A stretch of 6,620 nt of DNA from Aquabacter sp. (GCA_030147645.1 JASBUY010000349.1:1-6620); one strand, 5' to 3'; positions 1 to 6,211 are shown, counted from the first letter of the stretch. Notes: generated by a model from the sequence alone, not told the origin. A program made the numbers and translations.

Positions 1-204
1 ATTGGGGAGGTGATCCCCGGCGCGGGAACGGCGGGCGACACCTTCCTCCAGCTTCAGTTTCCCATCCATAGCGGCCGGATCGCCGGCCTGCCGGGACGCA
101 TCCTCATCGCTGCAATGGGGCTTGTGGTGGCCGGCCTGTCGATGACCGGCGTCGCCATCTGGTGGATCAAGCGCAAGGCGCGTCGAAAGCGGCGGGGCGG
201 ATAG
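1..204 (+). CDS. C-terminal end of a PepSY-associated transmembrane protein (5' end outside window)
   Basis: The reading frame is open from base 1 to a TAG at 202-204 and gives 67 residues; the start lies upstream of the window. Around residues 20-33 is the segment FPIHSGRIAGLPGR, followed by one hydrophobic helix (about 34-55, ending in WW) and a very basic cytoplasmic tail (KRKARRKRR). This run of P-(I/L)-H-S-G-R, G-L-P-G-R, helix, WW and basic tail is typical of the last membrane segment of PepSY-associated TM proteins (PiuB-like, DUF2214/PepSY_TM class). These inner-membrane proteins are often linked to iron or siderophore uptake. A GTG at 10 could be read as a start, but a 64-residue protein beginning there would only be the tail of the family, so truncation by the window edge is the better reading. 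It has no obvious functional link to the glycerol genes downstream. Confidence 0.75.
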   Translation: MGEVIPGAGTAGDTFLQLQFPIHSGRIAGLPGRILIAAMGLVVAGLSMTGVAIWWIKRKARRKRRGG

Positions 205-264
205 TCCCGGACGCAGTCGGCCGGCGCTGGAGCACCCGCCACAGCCGAGGCGGCAGCATAGAGG

Positions 265-315
265 TTCGTTTGGCGGCGAAAAGGTTCCATTTCGCGCGTA
301 AAATTTTCGCTTTTT
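265..315 (+). promoter_or_regulatory. Candidate GlpR operator cluster upstream of glpD
   Basis: Within the 214-base spacer before glpD, TTCG/CGAA half-sites recur: TTCGTTT at 265-271, GCGAAAA at 276-282, TTTCGCGC at 290-297 and TTTTCGCTTTTT at 304-315. The first two form an inverted repeat, TTCG-N8-CGAA. GlpR and many other DeoR-family repressors recognise half-sites with a TTCG core, and a glpR gene sits at the far end of this operon. That makes this the most likely operator region. The assignment is inferred from motif and context only, and the spacing does not match the E. coli operator exactly. Confidence 0.35.
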
Positions 316-343
316 GCGCACTATGAAACTTATGTGAAATATG
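315..343 (+). promoter_or_regulatory. Possible sigma-70-type promoter for glpDKF
   Basis: TTGCGC at 315-320 and AATATG at 338-343 are separated by 17 bases in the only AT-rich patch (about 299-345) of the spacer. Both boxes are imperfect. The placement just downstream of the candidate operator cluster and about 75 bases before the glpD start is sensible, but the exact boxes are a guess. Confidence 0.25.
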
Positions 344-418
344 TTGTCATGGAGGCAATGATCGGCGGACCTCCCGGCTGAGCGCGTGGAGGACCCGGCG
401 GCTCGAAAGGGATGAGAC

Positions 419-1921
419 GTGCAACACGCTCCGCAGGATCGCCCATACGATCTCCTCGTGGCCGGCGGCGGCATCAATGGCGCGGGCATCGCGCGCGATG
501 CGGCCGGGCGCGGCCTGTCCGTCTTGCTGGTGGAGCAGGACGACCTCGCGGCCCACACCTCCTCCTGGTCCACCAAGCTGATCCATGGCGGGCTGCGCTA
601 TCTCGAATATTACGAGTTCCGCCTGGTGCGCGAGGCGCTCATGGAGCGCGAGCGCCTGCTGGCCGCCGCGCCGCACATCATTCGCCCGCTGCGCTTCGTC
701 CTGCCGCACGACGTCTCGGTGCGCCCGGCCTGGATGGTGCGCATGGGATTGTTTCTCTATGACCATCTGGCGCGCCGAAAGCGCCTTGAAGGCAGCGTCC
801 GCCTCGATCTGACCAAGGACCCGCGCGGCGCGCCGCTGAAGCCGCTGACGCGCGTGGGCTTTGCCTATTCCGACTGCGCGGTGGACGATTCCCGCCTCGT
901 GGTGCTGAACGCCATGGATGCGCGCGAGCGCGGGGCGCAGATCCGGGTCGGCACCAAGCTGGAGAGCGCGCGGCGCGAAGGCGGACTCTGGAAGGCCGCG
1001 CTTCAAGGACCGGACGGCGCGCGCAGCGATGTCTCCGCGCGCATCCTCGTCAATGCCGCAGGTCCCTGGGTCGCGGACGTGCTGAACCATCGCCTCGGGC
1101 TGAACACTTCAAAGGGCGTGCGGCTGGTCAAGGGCAGCCACATCGTGGTGCCCCGCCTCTATGAGGGCGACCAGGCCTATATCCTGCAAAACCCCGACCG
1201 GCGCATCGTCTTCGCCATCCCCTACCAGGACGATTTGACCCTGGTCGGCACGACCGACGTGCCCTATGAGGGCGCGCCCCACGACGTGGAAATCTCCGGC
1301 GAGGAGACCGACTACCTCATCGCCTCCATGAACCATTGGTTCCGCCGCGAAATCACCCGCGCGGACATCGTCTGGACCTATTCCGGCGTGCGGCCATTGT
1401 TCGACGACGGCTCCATCAATGCCTCCGCCGTCACCCGCGACTATGTGTTCGACATCGACACCGCCAACGGGTCGGGCGCGCCGCTGCTCTCGGTGTTCGG
1501 CGGCAAGCTCACCACCTATCGCAAGCTCGCAGAGCATGTGATGGCCGATCTTTCGCCCTTCCTCCCCGGCCTCAAGGCGCCCTGGACCGCCACCGCCGTC
1601 CTGCCGGGCGGCGATCTGCCGGGCGGCGATGTGGGGCGCTATGCGGACGAGCTTGTGAAGGCCAAGCCCTTCCTGGGTCGGGATCGGGCGCTGCGGCTCG
1701 CGCACGCCTATGGCACGCGCGCCACGCGCTTTCTCGATGCGGCGCGCAGTGAAGCGGACCTCGGGCGCGATTTCGGGGCGGGCCTCACCGAAGCCGAACT
1801 CACCTATTTGAAAACCGAGGAATGGGCGCGCACCGGCGCCGACGTGCTGTGGCGGCGCAGCAAGCTCGGCCTGAAGGTGCCCGCTGCCGCCGAGGCCATC
1901 GACGCCTTCCTCGCCGGCTGA
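419..1921 (+). CDS. glpD: Aerobic glycerol-3-phosphate dehydrogenase (FAD, quinone-linked)
   Basis: GlpD oxidises sn-glycerol-3-phosphate to dihydroxyacetone phosphate at the cytoplasmic face of the inner membrane and passes the electrons through FAD to the quinone pool. The 500 residues match the usual length (E. coli GlpD is 501) and align with it end to end. Visible landmarks are the N-terminal dinucleotide-binding motif GGGINGAGIARDAAGRG (16-32) with the ribose-binding Glu at 39; TSSWSTKLIHGGLRYLE (47-63); KGSHIVVPR (238-246); IVWTYSGVRPL (317-327), with Arg325 matching a substrate-binding arginine; LLSVFGGKLTTYRKLAEH (356-373); and the C-terminal GlpD helical domain ending near ADVLWRRSKLGL (474-485). 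The start is GTG at 419: an in-frame TGA at 413-415 excludes anything upstream, and AAAGGG at 406-411 is a well-spaced ribosome binding site. It is the first gene of glpD-glpK-glpF, 46 bases before glpK. A perfect 15-bp tandem duplication lies at codons 395-404. Confidence 0.97.
   Translation: MQHAPQDRPYDLLVAGGGINGAGIARDAAGRGLSVLLVEQDDLAAHTSSWSTKLIHGGLRYLEYYEFRLVREALMERERLLAAAPHIIRPLRFVLPHDVSVRPAWMVRMGLFLYDHLARRKRLEGSVRLDLTKDPRGAPLKPLTRVGFAYSDCAVDDSRLVVLNAMDARERGAQIRVGTKLESARREGGLWKAALQGPDGARSDVSARILVNAAGPWVADVLNHRLGLNTSKGVRLVKGSHIVVPRLYEGDQAYILQNPDRRIVFAIPYQDDLTLVGTTDVPYEGAPHDVEISGEETDYLIASMNHWFRREITRADIVWTYSGVRPLFDDGSINASAVTRDYVFDIDTANGSGAPLLSVFGGKLTTYRKLAEHVMADLSPFLPGLKAPWTATAVLPGGDLPGGDVGRYADELVKAKPFLGRDRALRLAHAYGTRATRFLDAARSEADLGRDFGAGLTEAELTYLKTEEWARTGADVLWRRSKLGLKVPAAAEAIDAFLAG
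1601..1630 (+). repeat. Perfect 15-bp tandem duplication inside glpD
   Basis: CTGCCGGGCGGCGAT occurs twice without a gap or mismatch (1601-1615 and 1616-1630). It is in frame and encodes LPGGD-LPGGD (residues 395-404). It lies at the link between the catalytic part and the C-terminal domain, where E. coli GlpD has LPGGAIEGD once. Confidence 0.9.
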
Positions 1922-1967
1922 CGTTTCTCGCCGCTTTCAGAAGAAAAAATCTAAGGGAGGAATTTCC

Positions 1968-3464
1968 ATGTCGAAATATGTGGGTGCCATCGACCAGGGC
2001 ACCACCAGCTCGCGCTTTATCCTTTTCGATCGCAAGGGCCAGATCGTCAGCGTCGCGCAGAAGGAACATGAGCAGATCTACCCGCGCGCCGGATGGGTGG
2101 AGCATGATGCCAAGGAAATCTGGGCCAATACCCGCTCGGTCATTTCCCTCGCGCTCGACAAGAAGGGCCTGACCCCGGCGGACCTAGCCGCCGTGGGCGT
2201 GACCAACCAGCGCGAGACCGCGCTCTTGTGGGACAAGCGCACGGGAGAGCCGCTCTATAACGCCATCGTCTGGCAGGACACCCGCACCGACCAGCTTGTC
2301 GGGCGCTATGCCGCAGAGGGCGGCCAGGACCGCCTGCGCGCCAAGACGGGCCTGCCGCTCGCCACCTATTTCTCCGGCCTCAAGCTGCACTGGATTCTCG
2401 CCAACGTGCCCGGCGCGCGCGAGAAGGCGGAGGCGGGCGACGCCCTGTTCGGCAATATCGACACTTGGCTGCTTTGGAACCTCACCGGCGGCGTGAACGG
2501 CGGAATCCATATCACCGACGTCACCAATGCCTCGCGCACCCAGATGATGGATCTGGAGACGCTGGATTGGGACGAAGGCATCCTTAAGCTGTTCGAAGTG
2601 CCGCGCGCCTGCCTGCCGCGCATCGTCTCCTCCTCGGAAGCCTATGGCAGCGCCGTCGCCCCGCTCGAGGGGGTGACGCTCTCGGGCATCCTGGGAGACC
2701 AGCAGGCGGCCCTGTTCGGGCAGGCCTGCCTCCAGCCGGGGGAAGCGAAGAACACCTACGGCACCGGCAATTTCATGCTCATGAACACGGGGGAGAAGCC
2801 GTTCCACTCCACGTTCGGCCTCGTCACCACGGTCGGCTACAAGCTGGGGGACGCAAAGCCCGTCTATGCGCTGGAAGGCTCCATCGCCATCACCGGCGCG
2901 CTGGTGCAATGGCTGCGGGACAATCTCGGGATCATCGAAACGTCCGGCGATATCGAGACGCTCGCCCGCAAGGTCGCGGACAATGGCGATGTCTATTTCG
3001 TGCCGGCCTTTTCCGGCCTCTATGCCCCCCATTGGCAGGAGCATGCGCGCGGCGTGATCTGCGGGCTCACCCGCTTTGCCAACAAGGGCCATATCGCCCG
3101 CGCCGCGCTGGAGGCCACCGCCTACCAGACGCGCGAAGTGCTAGATGCGATGGTGAAGGATTCCAAGGTCAATATCCGCGAGTTGCGCACCGATGGCGGC
3201 ATGGTGGTCAACGAATTGCTGATGCAGTTCCAGGCCGACATTCTCGACGTGCCCGTGGTGCGCCCCAAGGTGATCGAGACCACGGCGCTCGGCGCGGCCT
3301 ATGCCGCAGGTTTGGCCGTCGGCTATTGGCGCTCCACGTCCGACATCGTGGACAATTGGGGCGTGGACAAGAGGTGGCATCCGCAGATGGACAGCGCGGA
3401 GCGCGATCACCTCTACGGCTGCTGGAACAAGGCCGTTCAGCGCTCCTTCGACTGGGCGCGCTGA
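1968..3464 (+). CDS. glpK: Glycerol kinase (FGGY family)
   Basis: GlpK phosphorylates glycerol with ATP to sn-glycerol-3-phosphate in the cytoplasm, trapping it for GlpD. The 498 residues are of normal length and align closely with E. coli GlpK. The actin-like phosphate-1 motif is DQGTTSSR (9-16). Glycerol-contacting residues are Arg82 and Glu83 in NQRET (80-84), Tyr134 in TYFSGLK, and the catalytic base Asp244 in GDQQAALFGQ (243-252). NTYGTGNFMLMNTGEK (262-277) and TDGGMVVNELLMQFQADIL (408-426) carry the ATP-site and FGGY signatures. The ATG at 1968 follows AAGGGAGG (1953-1960) at good spacing, 46 bases after the glpD stop, so the two are almost surely cotranscribed. The loop before Asp244 is three residues shorter than in E. 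coli and lacks the GGKGGTR segment that binds fructose-1,6-bisphosphate. It also has no histidine like the one phosphorylated by HPr in firmicute enzymes. The catalytic residues are intact, so this should be an active kinase. Confidence 0.97.
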   Translation: MSKYVGAIDQGTTSSRFILFDRKGQIVSVAQKEHEQIYPRAGWVEHDAKEIWANTRSVISLALDKKGLTPADLAAVGVTNQRETALLWDKRTGEPLYNAIVWQDTRTDQLVGRYAAEGGQDRLRAKTGLPLATYFSGLKLHWILANVPGAREKAEAGDALFGNIDTWLLWNLTGGVNGGIHITDVTNASRTQMMDLETLDWDEGILKLFEVPRACLPRIVSSSEAYGSAVAPLEGVTLSGILGDQQAALFGQACLQPGEAKNTYGTGNFMLMNTGEKPFHSTFGLVTTVGYKLGDAKPVYALEGSIAITGALVQWLRDNLGIIETSGDIETLARKVADNGDVYFVPAFSGLYAPHWQEHARGVICGLTRFANKGHIARAALEATAYQTREVLDAMVKDSKVNIRELRTDGGMVVNELLMQFQADILDVPVVRPKVIETTALGAAYAAGLAVGYWRSTSDIVDNWGVDKRWHPQMDSAERDHLYGCWNKAVQRSFDWAR

Positions 3465-3482
3465 GGGCGAACGCCGAGCCCT

Positions 3483-3511
3483 GGGCCGGCGCCGCGCACC
3501 GCGCCGGTCCC
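3483..3511 (+). other. GC-rich hairpin between glpK and glpF
   Basis: GGGCCGGCGC (3483-3492) pairs with GCGCCGGTCCC (3501-3511) around an 8-base loop. This gives seven base pairs, one bulged T, then three more pairs. No T-run follows, so it is unlikely to be a full Rho-independent terminator. It lies in the 97-base gap and could protect or attenuate the intercistronic mRNA. In DNA this GC-rich, chance hairpins are common. Confidence 0.4.
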
Positions 3512-3561
3512 GTCGGGCGTCACCGACAAGATTTCCATTAGCCCCGCAGGGGAGATTTCTC

Positions 3562-4287
3562 ATGCACACGCCATTCATGGGCGAATTGCTCGGCACGCTC
3601 GTTCTCATTGTCCTCGGTGACGGCGTCGTCGCAGGCGTTCTGCTCAACCATTCCAAGGCCCAGAATTCGGGCTGGATCGTCATCACGGCAGGCTGGGCCT
3701 TCGCCGTGCTCATGGGCGTCATGACCGCCATCGCGACAGGCAGCGCCGACGCGCACATCAACCCCGCCGTGACCCTGGCGGCCGCGGTGGCGACCGGTGA
3801 CTATTCGAAAATCGCGGTTTATGTGCCCGCCCAGTTCATCGGCGCCTTCCTCGGCGCGGTAATCGTGTGGCTGCATTATCTGCCCCATTGGGCCAAGACC
3901 GAGGACAAGGGTCTGAAGCTCGCCGTCTTCTGCACCGGGCCCGCCATCCGCAACGTGCCGGCCAATCTCGTCAGCGAGATCATCGGCACGGTGGTTCTGG
4001 TGTTCGGCGTGGCAGCGATCTTTTCCAAGGCGGTGGCCGGCGCGGGCATTCCCCCGACCCTTGGCCCCTACATGGTGGCCATGCTGGTGTTCGGCATTGG
4101 CCTCTCCCTCGGCGGGACCACGGGCTATGCCATCAATCCCGCGCGCGATCTCGGCCCCCGCCTCGCCCATGCGCTGCTGCCCATCGCGGGCAAGGGCGGG
4201 TCTGACTTCGCCTATGCGTGGATTCCCGTGGTCGGCCCCCTGGTGGGCGCGGTGATCGCGGCGTTCTGCGTCACCGCCTTCATCTGA
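3562..4287 (+). CDS. glpF: Glycerol uptake facilitator (aquaglyceroporin, MIP family)
   Basis: This is an inner-membrane channel that lets glycerol diffuse into the cell for capture by GlpK. The 241-residue protein is hydrophobic throughout, with about six membrane helices plus two half-helices. Both pore motifs are present: HINPAVT (NPA at 67-69) and INPARDLGPR (NPA at 192-194). Arg195 is the selectivity-filter arginine, and the following Asp196 is typical of glycerol-conducting members rather than water-only aquaporins. Gly44-Trp45 fits the filter tryptophan. The frame is open back to 3301, inside glpK, but ATG 3562 is chosen because AGGGGAGA (3548-3555) sits six bases ahead and MHTPFMGELLGT matches a normal MIP N-terminus. 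It is shorter than E. coli GlpF (281) in the loops and termini. The 97-base gap after glpK contains a hairpin but no convincing terminator, so glpF is probably the third gene of the operon. Confidence 0.95.
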   Translation: MHTPFMGELLGTLVLIVLGDGVVAGVLLNHSKAQNSGWIVITAGWAFAVLMGVMTAIATGSADAHINPAVTLAAAVATGDYSKIAVYVPAQFIGAFLGAVIVWLHYLPHWAKTEDKGLKLAVFCTGPAIRNVPANLVSEIIGTVVLVFGVAAIFSKAVAGAGIPPTLGPYMVAMLVFGIGLSLGGTTGYAINPARDLGPRLAHALLPIAGKGGSDFAYAWIPVVGPLVGAVIAAFCVTAFI

Positions 4288-4295
4288 CCATCGAA

Positions 4296-4329
4296 GAGAT
4301 CATCGGGGCGCCTTGGTCTCGATGATCTC
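4296..4329. terminator. Hairpin at the glpF/glpR convergent junction, possible bidirectional terminator
   Basis: GAGATCATCG (4296-4305) is a perfect inverted repeat of CGATGATCTC (4320-4329). Four more inner pairs, including two G-U pairs, extend the stem to 14 bp (4296-4309 with 4316-4329) around a 6-base loop. It begins nine bases after the glpF stop and contains the last codons and the stop of glpR. Neither side has a real T-run, so it is not a textbook intrinsic terminator. It may still mark transcript ends or stabilise them on both strands. Confidence 0.5.
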
Positions 4330-5070
4330 GACCCCCGCCTCCGCGCAGACGCGCGCGAGGCCGGGGGAGACCATGCGGTCCGTGACGAACACGTCCACTT
4401 GCCGGATGTCGGCGATCCGCACCGGCGCGGCGCGGCCGCATTTCAGATGGTCGCAGACCAGGATGACGCGCCGCGCATTCTCGATGATGGCCTGGCTGAC
4501 GCGCACCTCCTGATAGTCGAAATCCAGCAAGGCCCCGCTTTCATCAATGGCGGACGCGCCGATGATGGCCTGGTCCACGTTGAACTGGCGGATCAGGTCG
4601 ATGGCGGAGGCGCCTGTCACCGCGCCGTCGGCATGGCGCACCTCCCCGCCCGCGACGATCACCTTCATCGCCGGATTGGGATAGAGCAGCATGGCGACAT
4701 GCAGATTGTTGGTGATGACCAGAAGGTCCTTGTGGTCCGCCAGCGCCTTCGCCACTTCCTCGGTGGTGGTGCCGATATTGATGAAGAGCGAGCAATTGTT
4801 GGGGATGAGCGCGGCGGCGGCGCGGCCGATGGCGCGCTTCTCCTCGTCCGCAATCAGCCGGCGCGCCGCATAGGCGACATTCTCCACGCTGGACGTCACC
4901 ACCGCCCCGCCATGGGTGCGGGCGAGCAAGCCCTGTTCGCACAGTTCGTTCAGGTCCTTGCGCACGGTCTGGGGCGTGACGTCGAACGTCTCCGCGAGAT
5001 CCTCGACGCTCACCCGCCCGCGCGCCCGCGCGAGGCCGATAATCTGATGCTGCCGCTCATTAAGCTCCAT
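4300..5070 (-). CDS. glpR: DeoR-family repressor of the glycerol regulon
   Basis: GlpR is a DNA-binding repressor whose known inducer in this family is glycerol-3-phosphate. The 256 residues match E. coli GlpR (252) along their length. An N-terminal winged helix-turn-helix spans about 5-55 (RQHQIIGLARARGRVSVEDL, then TPQTVRKDLNELCEQGLLARTHGGA). The C-terminal sugar-phosphate-sensing domain has FINIGTTTEEVA (96-107), VITNNLHVA, VAGGEVRHADGAVTG and LLDFDYQEVR followed by IIENARRVILVCDH, which is especially close to E. coli GlpR. The frame stays open upstream to 5226, but that 52-residue extension is arginine-rich, has no family similarity and overlaps the LysR gene, so MELNERQ at 5070 is taken as the start. 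No strong ribosome binding site precedes it, which leaves a small doubt. It converges on glpF with 12 bases between stops. It follows the LysR gene by 103 bases on the same strand, so readthrough from that gene is possible. Confidence 0.93.
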   Translation of the reverse strand: MELNERQHQIIGLARARGRVSVEDLAETFDVTPQTVRKDLNELCEQGLLARTHGGAVVTSSVENVAYAARRLIADEEKRAIGRAAAALIPNNCSLFINIGTTTEEVAKALADHKDLLVITNNLHVAMLLYPNPAMKVIVAGGEVRHADGAVTGASAIDLIRQFNVDQAIIGASAIDESGALLDFDYQEVRVSQAIIENARRVILVCDHLKCGRAAPVRIADIRQVDVFVTDRMVSPGLARVCAEAGVEIIETKAPR

Positions 5071-5173
5071 GGCGGCACATTGCTCTGCCCGCCGCACGGT
5101 TTGCAAGCGCCGCCGCGCGGCCGGGTGTCCGCCGCGTCCAAAGCGACGTCCGCCTCCCTTGACCGCAAGTGCT
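5071..5173. other. Spacer between lysR-type gene and glpR
   Basis: These 103 GC-rich bases contain no gene. I see no convincing promoter for glpR and no terminator for the LysR gene. On the reverse strand AAGGGAGG occurs near 5155, about 85 bases before the glpR start, with no suitable start codon just after it. Short GC-only complementary arms (CGCGGC and GCCGCG) exist but are weak. Confidence 0.5.
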
Positions 5174-6118
5174 TCAGCCTCTCGGCGCCGCGCGCTCCGC
5201 AGCTTGGGCAGTGACGATTGCGGCATCCAGGAGCTTCAACTCCTTCGCCATCATGTCCACGAAAATCCGAACCGCTTGCGGCAGGGCGCGGCCTTGCATG
5301 GTCTGGATTTCGTACCGCCGCTCGGTGCTGGCGCGGGTCTGGAGCGGCACGGCGCGAATGCGGAACCGCGACAGGCGGGAGGCGGCCGTGATGCGCCCCG
5401 TCAAAATGATCGCGCCGCCGATCTCGGCGAAGCTCCAGAGGCCGGCCATGTAATTCGTGGTCATGGCCGGTTCGATGGCCACCCCTTCCACGCCGCACAG
5501 CGCATCGAACAATTGCCGGGCCGTGGTCTCAGGGCCGGGAAGACCGACGGGAAAGGCGCTAATATCGGCCAGCGTGACAAAAGCGCGGTCCGCAAGCTCA
5601 TGGTCCGGCGCCATGAGGGCGACCAAAGGCGCGCTTCCGCCGAGTTCCACCCGCACGCCGGCCTCCGGCACGAAGCCGAAGGACAGCCCCACATCCACAG
5701 CGCCCTCGCTCACCATCCGCGTGACGGCGCGGGGCGCGGCCACATGCATCTCGAAGGAGATGCCGGGATAGGTCCTGCGAAACACGCCGATCATGCGCGG
5801 CACGAAATCCGTCCCGAACCCTTCCGTGCATCCGATGCGCACCGAGCCGCGTTCGAGGCCCTTCAGCCGGCGGATTTCAGTGACCACCTGCTGTTCTTCC
5901 AGACGGATGCGCCGCGCGTGCTGCGCGAGAAGCTCGCCGGCGGCGCTCAGGACCAGGCGCCGGGCCCGCCGCTCGAACAGTTGCGTTCCAAGATCGTCTT
6001 CCAGATTTGAAATCTGCCGGCTGATGGCGGAGGCGGCGACATTGAGCCGGGCGGATGCCTCGGCGATGGAGCCCACCTGAACCACCTCCAGAAAATAGCG
6101 GAGGGCTGCATCATTCAC
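5174..6118 (-). CDS. LysR-family transcriptional regulator
   Basis: This 314-residue protein has the usual LysR-type layout. The N-terminal helix-turn-helix is ALRYFLEVVQVGSIAEASAR followed by AASAISRQISNLEDDLGTQLFERR (about residues 5-51). A linker helix follows (about 60-88), then an effector domain starting at GSVRIGCTEGFGTDFVPRMI and running to about residue 295. The start is GTG at 6118, preceded by GGGAG at eight-base spacing on the reverse strand. This matches the family, whose members begin only a few residues before the first helix. An in-frame ATG at 6358 would add 80 residues read through the AT-rich intergenic region and the neighbouring gene, so it is rejected. The gene is transcribed away from a binding-protein gene at 6273, the classic arrangement for a LysR-type protein controlling its divergent neighbour as well as itself. 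The ligand cannot be inferred. Control of the glycerol genes is less likely because they already have GlpR. Confidence 0.93.
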   Translation of the reverse strand: MNDAALRYFLEVVQVGSIAEASARLNVAASAISRQISNLEDDLGTQLFERRARRLVLSAAGELLAQHARRIRLEEQQVVTEIRRLKGLERGSVRIGCTEGFGTDFVPRMIGVFRRTYPGISFEMHVAAPRAVTRMVSEGAVDVGLSFGFVPEAGVRVELGGSAPLVALMAPDHELADRAFVTLADISAFPVGLPGPETTARQLFDALCGVEGVAIEPAMTTNYMAGLWSFAEIGGAIILTGRITAASRLSRFRIRAVPLQTRASTERRYEIQTMQGRALPQAVRIFVDMMAKELKLLDAAIVTAQAAERAAPRG

Positions 6119-6146
6119 GGGTCTCGCTCCCTTCGCCGGCGCACGA

Positions 6147-6161
6147 TTGCCGTTTCGGCAA
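6147..6161. promoter_or_regulatory. LysR-type T-N11-A palindrome between divergent genes
   Basis: TTGCCG-TTT-CGGCAA is a perfect 6-bp inverted repeat with a 3-base centre, and it contains the T-N11-A signature (T6148 to A6160). It lies 29 bases upstream of the LysR-type start and 111 bases upstream of the divergent ATG. This is the position expected of a primary LysR-type recognition site, likely used for autorepression and for activating the divergent gene. Confidence 0.6.
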
Positions 6162-6183
6162 CGATTGGCACTAATTATTCTAA

Positions 6184-6211
6184 TTGCGAGAAACAAAAAG
6201 CTCAATAATCT
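6184..6211 (+). promoter_or_regulatory. Possible promoter for the binding-protein gene
   Basis: TTGCGA (6184-6189) and TAATCT (6206-6211) are 16 bases apart in an AT-rich stretch about 60 bases before the ATG at 6273. They lie just downstream of the T-N11-A palindrome, so a LysR-type activator bound there could contact polymerase. The boxes are imperfect. Confidence 0.35.

Noticed and set aside
236..253. Small inverted repeat CCGCC/GGCGG as a terminator for the PepSY-associated gene
   Set aside because: It has only five pairs, no T-run, and such arms are frequent by chance at this GC content.
323..381. Very short reading frames before glpD (for example MKLM at 323, MLSWRQ at 341, MEAMIGGPPG at 349) as a possible leader peptide
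   Set aside because: None has a properly spaced ribosome binding site or a regulatory codon run, and no terminator/antiterminator structure follows.
347..1090. Long reverse-strand open frames opposite glpD and glpK (347-1090, 1109-1705, 2184-3092)
   Set aside because: They are antisense to strongly conserved genes, are low-complexity and rich in Arg, Ala, Gly and His, match no family and reflect the high GC content.
5071..5226. An upstream ATG at 5226 that would give a 308-residue GlpR
   Set aside because: The added 52 residues are arginine-rich, have no DeoR-family similarity and overlap the end of the LysR-type gene. MELNERQ matches the normal GlpR N-terminus.
4399..6010. Forward open frames opposite glpR and the LysR-type gene (4399-5214, 5069-6010)
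   Set aside because: Same reason: antisense shadows in GC-rich DNA, with no ribosome sites and no recognisable domains.
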